A stretch of DNA of 64,000 bases. Source: Pseudothioglobus sp905182815 (GTDB lineage Bacteria > Pseudomonadota > Gammaproteobacteria > PS1 > Pseudothioglobaceae). Every line of letters starts with the position of its first letter. The stretch's first letter is position 1. The position numbers were made by a program, and so were the translations under genes. The notes under the pieces are model-generated. The model saw only the letters and a list, made by a program, of their open reading frames with translations, ran no database searches and was not told the origin of the DNA. Of the stretch, positions 26,085-33,899 are shown in pieces. The stretch covers positions 1,054,001 through 1,118,000 of the forward strand of contig NZ_CP159805.1 of NCBI RefSeq assembly GCF_048087625.1, in the 5' to 3' direction.

Positions 26085-26852
26085 TTAAGTTGTCTTAATC
26101 TTTTTTTTCTCAATGCGCATTTTATTAATGCCAATAATAGTAATAAATGGACCTGAGAGCAAGTATAGAAAAAATCCAGTAAATAAAACAATATTAGGCT
26201 TATAAAGAAGCACAATTAAACTAAGAACAATAGCTAAAAGAAAACGAAATGAAGCTTTCTTTGAATCCAATTCTTTAAAACTGTAATACCGAACATTACT
26301 AACCATAAGAAGTCCGCAAATAATTGTTATTACAGCGCCAAGATAGTAGCCTATATAACCTATTGAAATGACGTCCGAATCAAAGAAGGCAAATGCCCAA
26401 ATTTTAAGCCATATCATTGTAGCTATTACGCCCGCAGCAGCTGGTGAAGGCAGCCCTTGAAAATAGCGCTTATCGGCAGAGCCTACTTGCGTATTAAACC
26501 TAGCAAGACGTAAAGCAGCGCAAGCTAAATAAACAAAGGCTGCAAGCCAGCCAAATCTTCCTAATCCAGAAAAACCCCATAAATAAACCAGAAGAGCTGG
26601 AGCCAAGCCAAAAGAAACAAGGTCAGCTAAAGAATCATACTCCGCGCCAAAAGCACTTTGAGTATTTGTTAACCGAGCTACTCGCCCATCTAACGTGTCC
26701 CATAACATGGCAACCATTATTGAAATTGCTGCGATTGTAAAGTCACCATTAATAGATGCAATGATAGAATAAAACCCAGCAAACAAGCCAAACGTTGTTA
26801 ATACGCTTGGCAATATGTAGATTCCTCTATTTCTTGGTTTTTGTTCTGTCAT
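26085..26852 (-). CDS. pssA: CDP-diacylglycerol--serine O-phosphatidyltransferase
   Basis: Makes phosphatidylserine, the precursor of phosphatidylethanolamine, in the inner membrane. 255 residues, about eight membrane helices, the Bacillus/eukaryote-type PssA rather than the E. coli peripheral type. The CDP-alcohol phosphotransferase signature is present as DTLDGRVARLTNTQSAFGAEYDSLAD (D-G-A-R...G...D...D pattern; about residues 50-78). It follows ilvC by 37 bases on the same strand, a neighbourhood seen in other proteobacteria. Confidence 0.92.
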   Translation of the reverse strand: MTEQKPRNRGIYILPSVLTTFGLFAGFYSIIASINGDFTIAAISIMVAMLWDTLDGRVARLTNTQSAFGAEYDSLADLVSFGLAPALLVYLWGFSGLGRFGWLAAFVYLACAALRLARFNTQVGSADKRYFQGLPSPAAAGVIATMIWLKIWAFAFFDSDVISIGYIGYYLGAVITIICGLLMVSNVRYYSFKELDSKKASFRFLLAIVLSLIVLLYKPNIVLFTGFFLYLLSGPFITIIGINKMRIEKKKIKTT

Positions 26853-26889
26853 TGCTAATTAAAATAAAGCTGACAATATCAAAAATTAA

Positions 26890-27894
26890 TTAGTTTTTAG
26901 TCTGATCTACTAATTTATTTTTTGCAATCCACGGCATCATTGAGCGCAAGCTCTCACCAACAGTTTCAATTTGGTGTTTGCGCTGAACATCACGACGACC
27001 AGGCAAATCACTAACATTTTTAATAAACTCCTTAGCAAAATCACCACTTTGTATTTCACTTAAAATTTTCTTCATTTCAGCTTTTGTTTCATCAGTTACT
27101 ATTCTTGGTCCTCGAGTAACATCACCATATTCAGCGGTATTTGAAATTGAGTAACGCATATTTGCAATACCACCCTCATACAATAAATCAACAATAAGCT
27201 TTAATTCATGAAGGCACTCAAAATATGCCATTTCTGGCTCATATCCAGCTTCTACAAGTGTTTCAAATCCAGCTTGGACAAGAGCAGTAGTTCCTCCACA
27301 TAAAACCACTTGCTCACCAAATAAATCTGTTTCAGTTTCTTCTCTAAAACTCGTTTCGAGTATTCCAGTTCTTCCTCCACCAATTGCTGAAGCATATGAA
27401 AGAGCAATTTCTTTAGCATTACCTGTTGCATCCTGCTCAATTGCTATTAGATCTGGTATACCTCCACCTTTGACAAACTCAGAGCGAACAGTATGTCCAG
27501 GTGCTTTTGGAGCAATCATAATTACATCTAAGTCTTGTCTTGGAACAATCATATCAAAATGAATATTAAGGCCGTGTGAAAAAGCTAAAGCAACCCCCTG
27601 TCTCAAGTTAGGCTCAATATTTTTTGAATAAATACTAGCTTGAAACTCATCCGGAGCCAATAACATAATAACATCTGCCCAAGCACTCGCCTCTTCAACA
27701 GACATAACGCCTAATCCTGCCTCTTTAGCTTTAGTAGCCGAAGATGAGCCTTCTCTAAGGCCAACAACAACTTCTACACCAGAATCCTTTAGATTATTTG
27801 CTTGAGCATGGCCTTGAGAGCCATAGCCAATAACTGCAACTTTTTTACTTTGAATGATTGAAAGGTCCGCGTCTTTATCGTAATATCTATTCAT
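26890..27894 (-). CDS. ilvC: Ketol-acid reductoisomerase, class I
   Basis: Second common step of valine and isoleucine synthesis; NADPH- and Mg2+-dependent. 334 residues, short class I form. Visible: Rossmann loop VIGYGSQGHAQANNLKDSG (about 20-38), acidic metal ligands in DLFGEQVVLCGG (about 190), and YFECLHELKLIVDLLYEGG (about 225). Downstream of ilvB-ilvH with a 15-base gap. Confidence 0.97.
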   Translation of the reverse strand: MNRYYDKDADLSIIQSKKVAVIGYGSQGHAQANNLKDSGVEVVVGLREGSSSATKAKEAGLGVMSVEEASAWADVIMLLAPDEFQASIYSKNIEPNLRQGVALAFSHGLNIHFDMIVPRQDLDVIMIAPKAPGHTVRSEFVKGGGIPDLIAIEQDATGNAKEIALSYASAIGGGRTGILETSFREETETDLFGEQVVLCGGTTALVQAGFETLVEAGYEPEMAYFECLHELKLIVDLLYEGGIANMRYSISNTAEYGDVTRGPRIVTDETKAEMKKILSEIQSGDFAKEFIKNVSDLPGRRDVQRKHQIETVGESLRSMMPWIAKNKLVDQTKN

Positions 27895-27909
27895 TTTTTG
27901 TCCTTAAAT

Positions 27910-28395
27910 TTAAATTAATTTTTTTCCTCTGGAAATCCCGGTGACCCCAGTCCTTGAAATTTCAATAATGCTTGAAGGATCAAAAGCATCCAAAAATGCA
28001 TTAATTTTCTTTGTCTTTCCAGAAACCTCTATGGTGTAGACTTTATCTGTAACATCAACAACCTTACAGCCAAAAATTTCTACCAATTCTTTTATATTAG
28101 CGCCCTCTTTTGAGCTTGAAGAAATCTTGGCCAATAATAATTCTCGCTCCACATGATCCTGACTAGTTAAATCGCTAACCTTAACTACTTCGATTAATTT
28201 ATTAAGTTGTTTAACAATTTGCTCTAAAACTCTATCGCTTCCTGAAGAAACAATGGTCATTCTAGATAAACTTGGGTCATTTGTTATTGCCACAGTAAGA
28301 GACTCAATATTAAAGCCTCGCTGAGTAAAAAGACCAGCAACTCTTGAAAGCGCTCCAGCCTCATTTTCTAGTATCACTGAAATAATATGTCTCAT
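27910..28395 (-). CDS. ilvH: Acetolactate synthase small (regulatory) subunit
   Basis: 161 residues. The N-terminal ACT domain (RHIISVILENEAGALSRVAGLFTQRGFNIESL split over residues 2-33) is the valine-feedback site; the C-terminal ALS_ss_C domain follows. It pairs with the large subunit, whose gene ends 3 bases upstream. Length and order are standard. Confidence 0.96.
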   Translation of the reverse strand: MRHIISVILENEAGALSRVAGLFTQRGFNIESLTVAITNDPSLSRMTIVSSGSDRVLEQIVKQLNKLIEVVKVSDLTSQDHVERELLLAKISSSSKEGANIKELVEIFGCKVVDVTDKVYTIEVSGKTKKINAFLDAFDPSSIIEISRTGVTGISRGKKLI

Positions 28396-28398
28396 AAA

Positions 28399-30132
28399 CT
28401 ATACCGCGTTAAAGTCAGTTTCATCTTTTGAAACCATTTCATCTCTTCCTGCAAGCAACATATCACTATGTCCACCACCAGCAGGAATCATTGGGAATAC
28501 ATTCTCAGATGGATCCGTCACAATATCAAGAAAAACTGTTCGTTCTTTTTGATTAAATGCCTCAATAAGCGCAGGTTTCAAATCTTCTTCTTTTTCAACC
28601 CTTATTCCCATATGACCATAACTTTCTGCAAGCTTTACAAAGTCAGGTAAAGCATCCATATAAGACATTGCGTAACGCTTTTCATAAAAAAACTCTTGCC
28701 ACTGCCTCACCATTCCGAGATAGCCATTATTAAGATTAATTATTTTTACTGGCGTCGAATATTGAAGCATTGTTGAAAGCTCTTGAAGCATCATCTGAAT
28801 ACTACCATCACCCGTAACGCATGCTACATCTTTATCAGGCATTGCAAGTTTAGCCCCCATAGCTGCTGGAAGCCCAAACCCCATTGTTCCTAGACCACCC
28901 GAGTTAATCCATTGCCTAGGCTCATCGAATAAATAATACTGTGCAGCCCACATCTGATGTTGTCCAACATCTGAAGTAACGATTGCTTTTCCTTTGGTAA
29001 CCTCATAGAGCATTTCAATTACTGTCTGAGGTTTAATAACTCCAGGAGATTTTTTATAAGCTAAGGAGTCAACCTTTCTCCATTCTTCAATTTGAGCCCA
29101 CCAACTAGAAATATCCTCAAGTTTTTTATCTTTCATCTGATCAATTAGAGCCTGAAGAACTTGCTTCGTTTGTCCCACAATTGGGATATCAGCTACAACA
29201 TTCTTTGAAATTTGTGATGGATCAATATCAATATGAATAAATTTTGCAGTAGGACAAAATTTTTCTAAATTTCCTGTAATTCTATCATCGAATCGAGAAC
29301 CAATAGCAACAACGCAGTCAGAGCCATGCATTGCCATATTAGCCTCATAAGTGCCATGCATCCCGAGCATTCCAAGGGACTGCTTATCAGTCATTGGATA
29401 AGTACCTAAGCCCATAAGAGTTTGAGTAATTGGGAATCCAACCATACGCGTAAATTCACGAAGTTCTTTAGAAGCATTTCCAATAATGCACCCACCACCA
29501 GCGTAAAGAATAGGCTTTTTCGAGTTAGCTAGCATTTCTGCGGCTTTTTTGATTTGGCGATCACTAGCTTTAACAGTTGGCTTATATGAACGCATCTCAA
29601 TAGTTGCAGGATATTCTTCAACTTCCATCTTAGCAATGGTTATGTCTTTAGGAATATCAATTACAACAGGGCCAGGTCTTCCTGTAGTGGCAATATGAAA
29701 AGCTTTCTTAACAGTAGAAGCAATTTCACTAATGTCTCTAATAAGAAAATTGTGTTTAACACATGAGCGTGTAATTCCAGTTGCGTCAACTTCTTGGAAA
29801 GCATCCATTCCAATTAATGGTGAAGGGACTTGACCAGAAATAACAACCATCGGTATAGAGTCCATATGAGCAGTAGCAATACCTGTGACAGCATTAGTAA
29901 TTCCAGGGCCTGAGGTTACCAGAACAACACCAGGCTTACCATTAGATCTTGCATAGCCATCAGCACCATGAGCAGCGCCTTGCTCATGCCTCACTAATAT
30001 ATGGCTAATCTTATTTTGCGCCTCTAAGGCATCATATATATGAAGTACAGCTCCGCCGGGGTAGCCAAAAACATACTCCACCTCTTCTTTCTGCAAACAA
30101 TCTATAAGAATTTCAGCACCATTCAATTTCAT
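28399..30132 (-). CDS. ilvB: Acetolactate synthase large subunit
   Basis: ThDP- and FAD-dependent condensation of pyruvate (or with 2-ketobutyrate), first step of branched-chain synthesis. 577 residues. Visible: activating Glu in HEQGAAHGADGYAR (about residue 47), TSGPGITNAVTGIATA, FAD-binding middle domain, and ThDP motif GDGSIQMMLQELSTM with NNGYLGMVRQWQE (about 440-475). A minus-strand TATAAT (30167-30162) lies about 30 bases upstream of the ATG, so the leader looks too short for a leader peptide, unlike leuA. Confidence 0.95.
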   Translation of the reverse strand: MKLNGAEILIDCLQKEEVEYVFGYPGGAVLHIYDALEAQNKISHILVRHEQGAAHGADGYARSNGKPGVVLVTSGPGITNAVTGIATAHMDSIPMVVISGQVPSPLIGMDAFQEVDATGITRSCVKHNFLIRDISEIASTVKKAFHIATTGRPGPVVIDIPKDITIAKMEVEEYPATIEMRSYKPTVKASDRQIKKAAEMLANSKKPILYAGGGCIIGNASKELREFTRMVGFPITQTLMGLGTYPMTDKQSLGMLGMHGTYEANMAMHGSDCVVAIGSRFDDRITGNLEKFCPTAKFIHIDIDPSQISKNVVADIPIVGQTKQVLQALIDQMKDKKLEDISSWWAQIEEWRKVDSLAYKKSPGVIKPQTVIEMLYEVTKGKAIVTSDVGQHQMWAAQYYLFDEPRQWINSGGLGTMGFGLPAAMGAKLAMPDKDVACVTGDGSIQMMLQELSTMLQYSTPVKIINLNNGYLGMVRQWQEFFYEKRYAMSYMDALPDFVKLAESYGHMGIRVEKEEDLKPALIEAFNQKERTVFLDIVTDPSENVFPMIPAGGGHSDMLLAGRDEMVSKDETDFNAV

Positions 30133-30275
30133 TACTAATAACTGTAATTTAAAAGTTTTTGATTATACCCAAAGAATCAAAAGTAAAAAGACTTCGTTTT
30201 TAGCAGTTTTTGCTTTTAAGGCGCTGAAAAATGGGATTTATTATTCTAAAAAATATTAGCAATACTAGTTACAAT

Positions 30276-31187
30276 CTATAGATCGTTTTGCCAATCTTCT
30301 GAGTAGTAATGTATTGGAGATTTGCCCTCTTCAAAAGTTTCAATTTTAAATGCATTAGGTTGAGATAATATTGCAGACAGCAACTGATCATTAAGCATAT
30401 GACCAGTCTTATAACCCTCATAGTGCCCAATAACATTTCCACCAAGTAAAAAAAGATCTCCAACTATATCCAAAATTTTGTGTTTAACGAACTCATTGTG
30501 GTACCTCATACCATCTTCATTTAGAATATCATTATCTGAGAGCGCTATTGCATTATCAATGCTAGCTCCTAGTGCAAGATTTTGCTTTTGAAGCATTTCA
30601 ACATCTCTTTCATAGCCAAATGTTCTTGCACGTGATATCTCTTTAAGATAAGATTGTTCGGCAAAATCTATTGTTAATTTTTGCCCACTTTCTTTTATTT
30701 TTTTATGTTCAAAATCAATCTCTAGCGATACTTTAAAGCCATGATGAGGTGAAACCTGAGCCCATGATTGTCCATTCTCTACTCTGATAGTATCTTTAAT
30801 GACAATAAACCTTTTGTATGCTTCCTGCTCTTCTATACCAGCTGACTGAACTAAAAAAACAAATGGTGCTGATGACCCATCCATAATTGGTACCTCAAAA
30901 GAATCTAACTCAACTAATAGATTATCGACACCCAGGGCAGAAAGTGCTGACATTAAATGTTCAATAGTTGAAACTTTAACGCCCTGGCTTTCAAGTCCAG
31001 TAGATAAAACAACTTCATTAACAAAAGCGCTATGCGCATGAACTTGCCTCCCTCCAGCATCTAATCTTTTGAAAACTACTCCATGATCAGCCTCAGCTGG
31101 AATTAATGTTAAGTTAACAAGCTTGCCACTATGAATACCAACACCACGAGCTTTCACTATTTTTTTAATTGTTCTTTGCTTAACCAT
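30276..31187 (-). CDS. lpxC: UDP-3-O-acyl-N-acetylglucosamine deacetylase
   Basis: Committed zinc-dependent step of lipid A synthesis. 303 residues. Visible: VKARGVGIHSGK at the start, STIEHLMSALSALGVDN with a zinc His (about 75-90), EFVKHKILDIVGDLFLLGG with the second zinc His and Asp (about 230-248). Starts 3 bases after the ftsA stop, where ftsZ would normally intervene. A marker of an outer membrane with LPS. Confidence 0.96.
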   Translation of the reverse strand: MVKQRTIKKIVKARGVGIHSGKLVNLTLIPAEADHGVVFKRLDAGGRQVHAHSAFVNEVVLSTGLESQGVKVSTIEHLMSALSALGVDNLLVELDSFEVPIMDGSSAPFVFLVQSAGIEEQEAYKRFIVIKDTIRVENGQSWAQVSPHHGFKVSLEIDFEHKKIKESGQKLTIDFAEQSYLKEISRARTFGYERDVEMLQKQNLALGASIDNAIALSDNDILNEDGMRYHNEFVKHKILDIVGDLFLLGGNVIGHYEGYKTGHMLNDQLLSAILSQPNAFKIETFEEGKSPIHYYSEDWQNDL

Positions 31188-31190
31188 AAA

Positions 31191-32405
31191 TCAAAATTTT
31201 CCTACAAAAACTTTTGTTAGTTTATCAATAACACTTTGGTCGGTTTTAGACGAGGCAAGCTTATTATTACTCAAATCTTCCTCGTGCAATAAGAGACCTA
31301 TTGCGCCTGTATATTTATAGTCCGTGAGAATTGTTTCTAAGCCAGAAACTTTTGAGCGCTGGATTTGACCTATCTTAACTCTTTTAGAAAAAAAATCACG
31401 TACAAGTTCCAAAATAGAATTAATTTGCGCCCCGCCACCACATAAAACAAAACCAGACTTGATAATGCCATTTAAGTTATGGTGCTTTAATTCATTATTT
31501 AATAATGTAAAAATTGCTCTATATGCCTCTTCAATAACTTCTGAAAGCTCTAGACTAGAGAGATGGTGCTCTTCTTTATTTTGGGTGAAACGAATCAATT
31601 TATCTTCTTTTAGAGTTGATGATTTTGCAGACCCGTAATTCTCTTTAAGTCTTTTTGCCTCTTCAAATGAAGTGTCAAATGCGTAAGCAATTTCATGGGT
31701 AATCTCGTCCCCTCCTGAGGCTACTACTCCACTTCGAATTATTCCCTCATCCCCAAAAACCGAATAACTTGTAACTCCAGCACCAATATCAACAAGACAA
31801 ACACCACTATCTTTATCCTCTTGTGAGAGAACTGCATGAGACTTAGCAATAGAATTAAGGACAATTTTTTCAGCCGCAAGGTCACTCTGCTCTAAGCAGC
31901 GCTCAATACCTCTAATACTAGAACTAGAAACAGTCACAATGTGAACTGTAGACTCCAGCACATCTGCTTCCATCTCAATAGGATTATCAACCACCAAATT
32001 TTCATTAATTGTAAATTTCTTTTTTATAATATGTAATTTTTCTTTATTGGTTGGGGTTGACTTTGCCATTGCAGACTCAAGAACAGAATCTAAATCTTTT
32101 AACGTAACAGATTCATTTATTGAAACCTTCCCCTTCCCATCAGAACATGTTAAATGAGTATCTGAAATATTAATGCGAGCCAATTCAACTTTGTAACCAA
32201 AATCTTTTTTAGTTTGCTCAATTAAATTTGTAAGTACTCTTGCAAGAGAGTCAATAGAAAATAATGAGCCTTTTTTAACTCCATCAGAGGAGCAAAAATT
32301 ATGTGCAACAATTCTTAGATGGCCTGCATCTTCTATATCAGCAGCAAGAAGAGCAATCTTCTCAGTACCAATATCTATGCTTGCTACGAAATTATTTCCT
32401 GCCAT
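31191..32405 (-). CDS. ftsA: Cell division protein FtsA
   Basis: Actin-like ATPase that tethers FtsZ to the membrane at the division site. 404 residues. Visible: phosphate-1 loop FVASIDIGTEKIALLAADI, SHUTTLE-type 1C domain, phosphate-2 CLVDIGAGVTSYSVF (about 200-215), adenosine motif GFVLCGGGAQINSI (about 325), and the C-terminal amphipathic membrane anchor IDKLTKVFVGKF. ftsQ is not upstream (dusA is) and ftsZ is not downstream (lpxC is), which is odd for a division gene normally read as ftsQ-ftsA-ftsZ. Confidence 0.93.
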   Translation of the reverse strand: MAGNNFVASIDIGTEKIALLAADIEDAGHLRIVAHNFCSSDGVKKGSLFSIDSLARVLTNLIEQTKKDFGYKVELARINISDTHLTCSDGKGKVSINESVTLKDLDSVLESAMAKSTPTNKEKLHIIKKKFTINENLVVDNPIEMEADVLESTVHIVTVSSSSIRGIERCLEQSDLAAEKIVLNSIAKSHAVLSQEDKDSGVCLVDIGAGVTSYSVFGDEGIIRSGVVASGGDEITHEIAYAFDTSFEEAKRLKENYGSAKSSTLKEDKLIRFTQNKEEHHLSSLELSEVIEEAYRAIFTLLNNELKHHNLNGIIKSGFVLCGGGAQINSILELVRDFFSKRVKIGQIQRSKVSGLETILTDYKYTGAIGLLLHEEDLSNNKLASSKTDQSVIDKLTKVFVGKF

Positions 32406-32451
32406 ATAAAATTATATAAAGAATTTTTATTAAAAAAATTTTACCAAACTA

Positions 32452-33429
32452 TCAAACACTTTTAACCTCAGTTGAACTATTTTTTTTAAAAGCCAACCAA
32501 TCATTTAAATGCTCTAGCTCTACAGTCTTACCACTTAACAATCTTCTAAACAGCTTGGCATTACTTTCGCCATGATAAAGGCCCAATATGTGACGAGTCA
32601 TTGATCTTATTGGGACTCCAATTTTAATTTGCTGCTTTATGTAATTCATGTATTTTTTTAAAATTTGCTCACGGCTAAAAGAGTTTTTATTGTTGCCAAA
32701 AATCGATACATCTATTTCTCTTAATAAAAATGGATTATGGTAGACAGACCTACCAAGCATTACTCCATCTACATAATCAAGATGATTTTTAACTTCATTA
32801 CAATTTTCAATGCCACCATTTATAGTTATTTTTAGTTGCGGGAAATCTTTCTTTAACTGGTAGACCCAAGGATAATTTAAAGGCGGTATAGTTCGGTTTT
32901 CTTTTGGACTTAAGCCTTGAAGCCATGCCTTACGGGCATGAATTATAAAGTGCTGACAGCCCTTGTTATGAATGCGCATTATAAAATTTGAAAGCTGCTC
33001 ATAACTCTCCATATCATCAATTCCAATTCGGCTTTTAACTGTCACAGGAATATCACAATTGTCAATCATACTTTCAACGCATGAGGCAACCAAATCTGGC
33101 TCTTTCATTAAGCAAGCACCAAAACTTCCTGAAAGGACCCTATCTGATGGGCATCCAACATTTATATTAACTTCATCATAACCCCACTCTTGAGCTATGA
33201 GAGCACACTTCGCCATTTCTAAAGGGTCACTTCCTCCAAGCTGAAGTGTCAGGGGATTTTCTTCTGCATTAAAGTCAAGCAAACGGTTTTTATCGCCATT
33301 CAAAATTGCTTTTGCAGTTATCATTTCTGTGTAGAGCTGAGTGTTTTTACTGAGCAATCGATAAAAATATCTGCAATGTCTATCAGTCCAGTCCATCATT
33401 GGTGCTATAGAAACTAAAGAAGAGTTCAT
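32452..33429 (-). CDS. dusA: tRNA-dihydrouridine(20/20a) synthase DusA
   Basis: FMN enzyme reducing uridines 20/20a in the tRNA D-loop. 325 residues. Visible: SIAPMMDWTDRHCRYFYRLL at the start, NVGCPSDRVLSGSFGACLM with the catalytic Cys (about 92-110), HARKAWLQGLSPKENR (DusA-specific), and NGGIENC plus VDGVMLGRSVYHNPFLL phosphate-binding. It overlaps pncC by 4 bases. Confidence 0.95.
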   Translation of the reverse strand: MNSSLVSIAPMMDWTDRHCRYFYRLLSKNTQLYTEMITAKAILNGDKNRLLDFNAEENPLTLQLGGSDPLEMAKCALIAQEWGYDEVNINVGCPSDRVLSGSFGACLMKEPDLVASCVESMIDNCDIPVTVKSRIGIDDMESYEQLSNFIMRIHNKGCQHFIIHARKAWLQGLSPKENRTIPPLNYPWVYQLKKDFPQLKITINGGIENCNEVKNHLDYVDGVMLGRSVYHNPFLLREIDVSIFGNNKNSFSREQILKKYMNYIKQQIKIGVPIRSMTRHILGLYHGESNAKLFRRLLSGKTVELEHLNDWLAFKKNSSTEVKSV

Positions 33430-33899
33430 GAGATTATTAAAGACAGTTCAACCAAAGCAAAAGTAACACTCTGTGAAACAATATCTGATCGAGAGCCTGA
33501 AAAAAATTGAGTAGTTGTTGTTACGCTTCCATCAAAGAAAAAACCAAGACAAACCATACCAACTGGTTTTGATGCAGAGCCCCCTGAAGGACCAGCAATA
33601 CCAGTTATTGAGACAGCTAAATTACTATGTGATCTTTGACCAGCCCCTTTAACCATTTCATGAGCAACTTTTTCACTTACAGCGCCATACATCTCAATAG
33701 ATTCAGGACTAACTCCAAGCATATCAATTTTTGATTGATTGCTATAAGTAATAAAGCCACAATTAAAATATGAGGATGCTCCTGAAATTGAAGTCAAAGA
33801 GCTTGATAATGAGCCTCCAGTACAAGACTCAGCAACCGAAATGGTCAATCCTTTTGAAACAAGAAGATCAGATAAGTGTTTAGCCTTTAAGTAAGACAT
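33426..33899 (-). CDS. pncC: Nicotinamide-nucleotide amidase (CinA C-terminal domain)
   Basis: Hydrolyses NMN to nicotinate mononucleotide, recycling the NMN formed by DNA ligase. 157 residues. Visible: SVAESCTGGSLSSSLTSISGASSYF (the CinA C-terminal signature, residues about 20-45), YGAVSEKVAHEM, and SITGIAGPSGGSASKPVGMV. The N-terminal CinA domain is absent, as in most gammaproteobacteria. Overlaps pepN by one base and dusA by four; recA, the usual neighbour, is not here. Confidence 0.92.
   Translation of the reverse strand: MSYLKAKHLSDLLVSKGLTISVAESCTGGSLSSSLTSISGASSYFNCGFITYSNQSKIDMLGVSPESIEMYGAVSEKVAHEMVKGAGQRSHSNLAVSITGIAGPSGGSASKPVGMVCLGFFFDGSVTTTTQFFSGSRSDIVSQSVTFALVELSLIIS

Noticed and set aside
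30133..30275. Ilv leader peptide before ilvB
   Set aside because: The apparent -10 leaves only about 25 bases of leader and no Ile/Val/Leu-rich short frame is present downstream of it.
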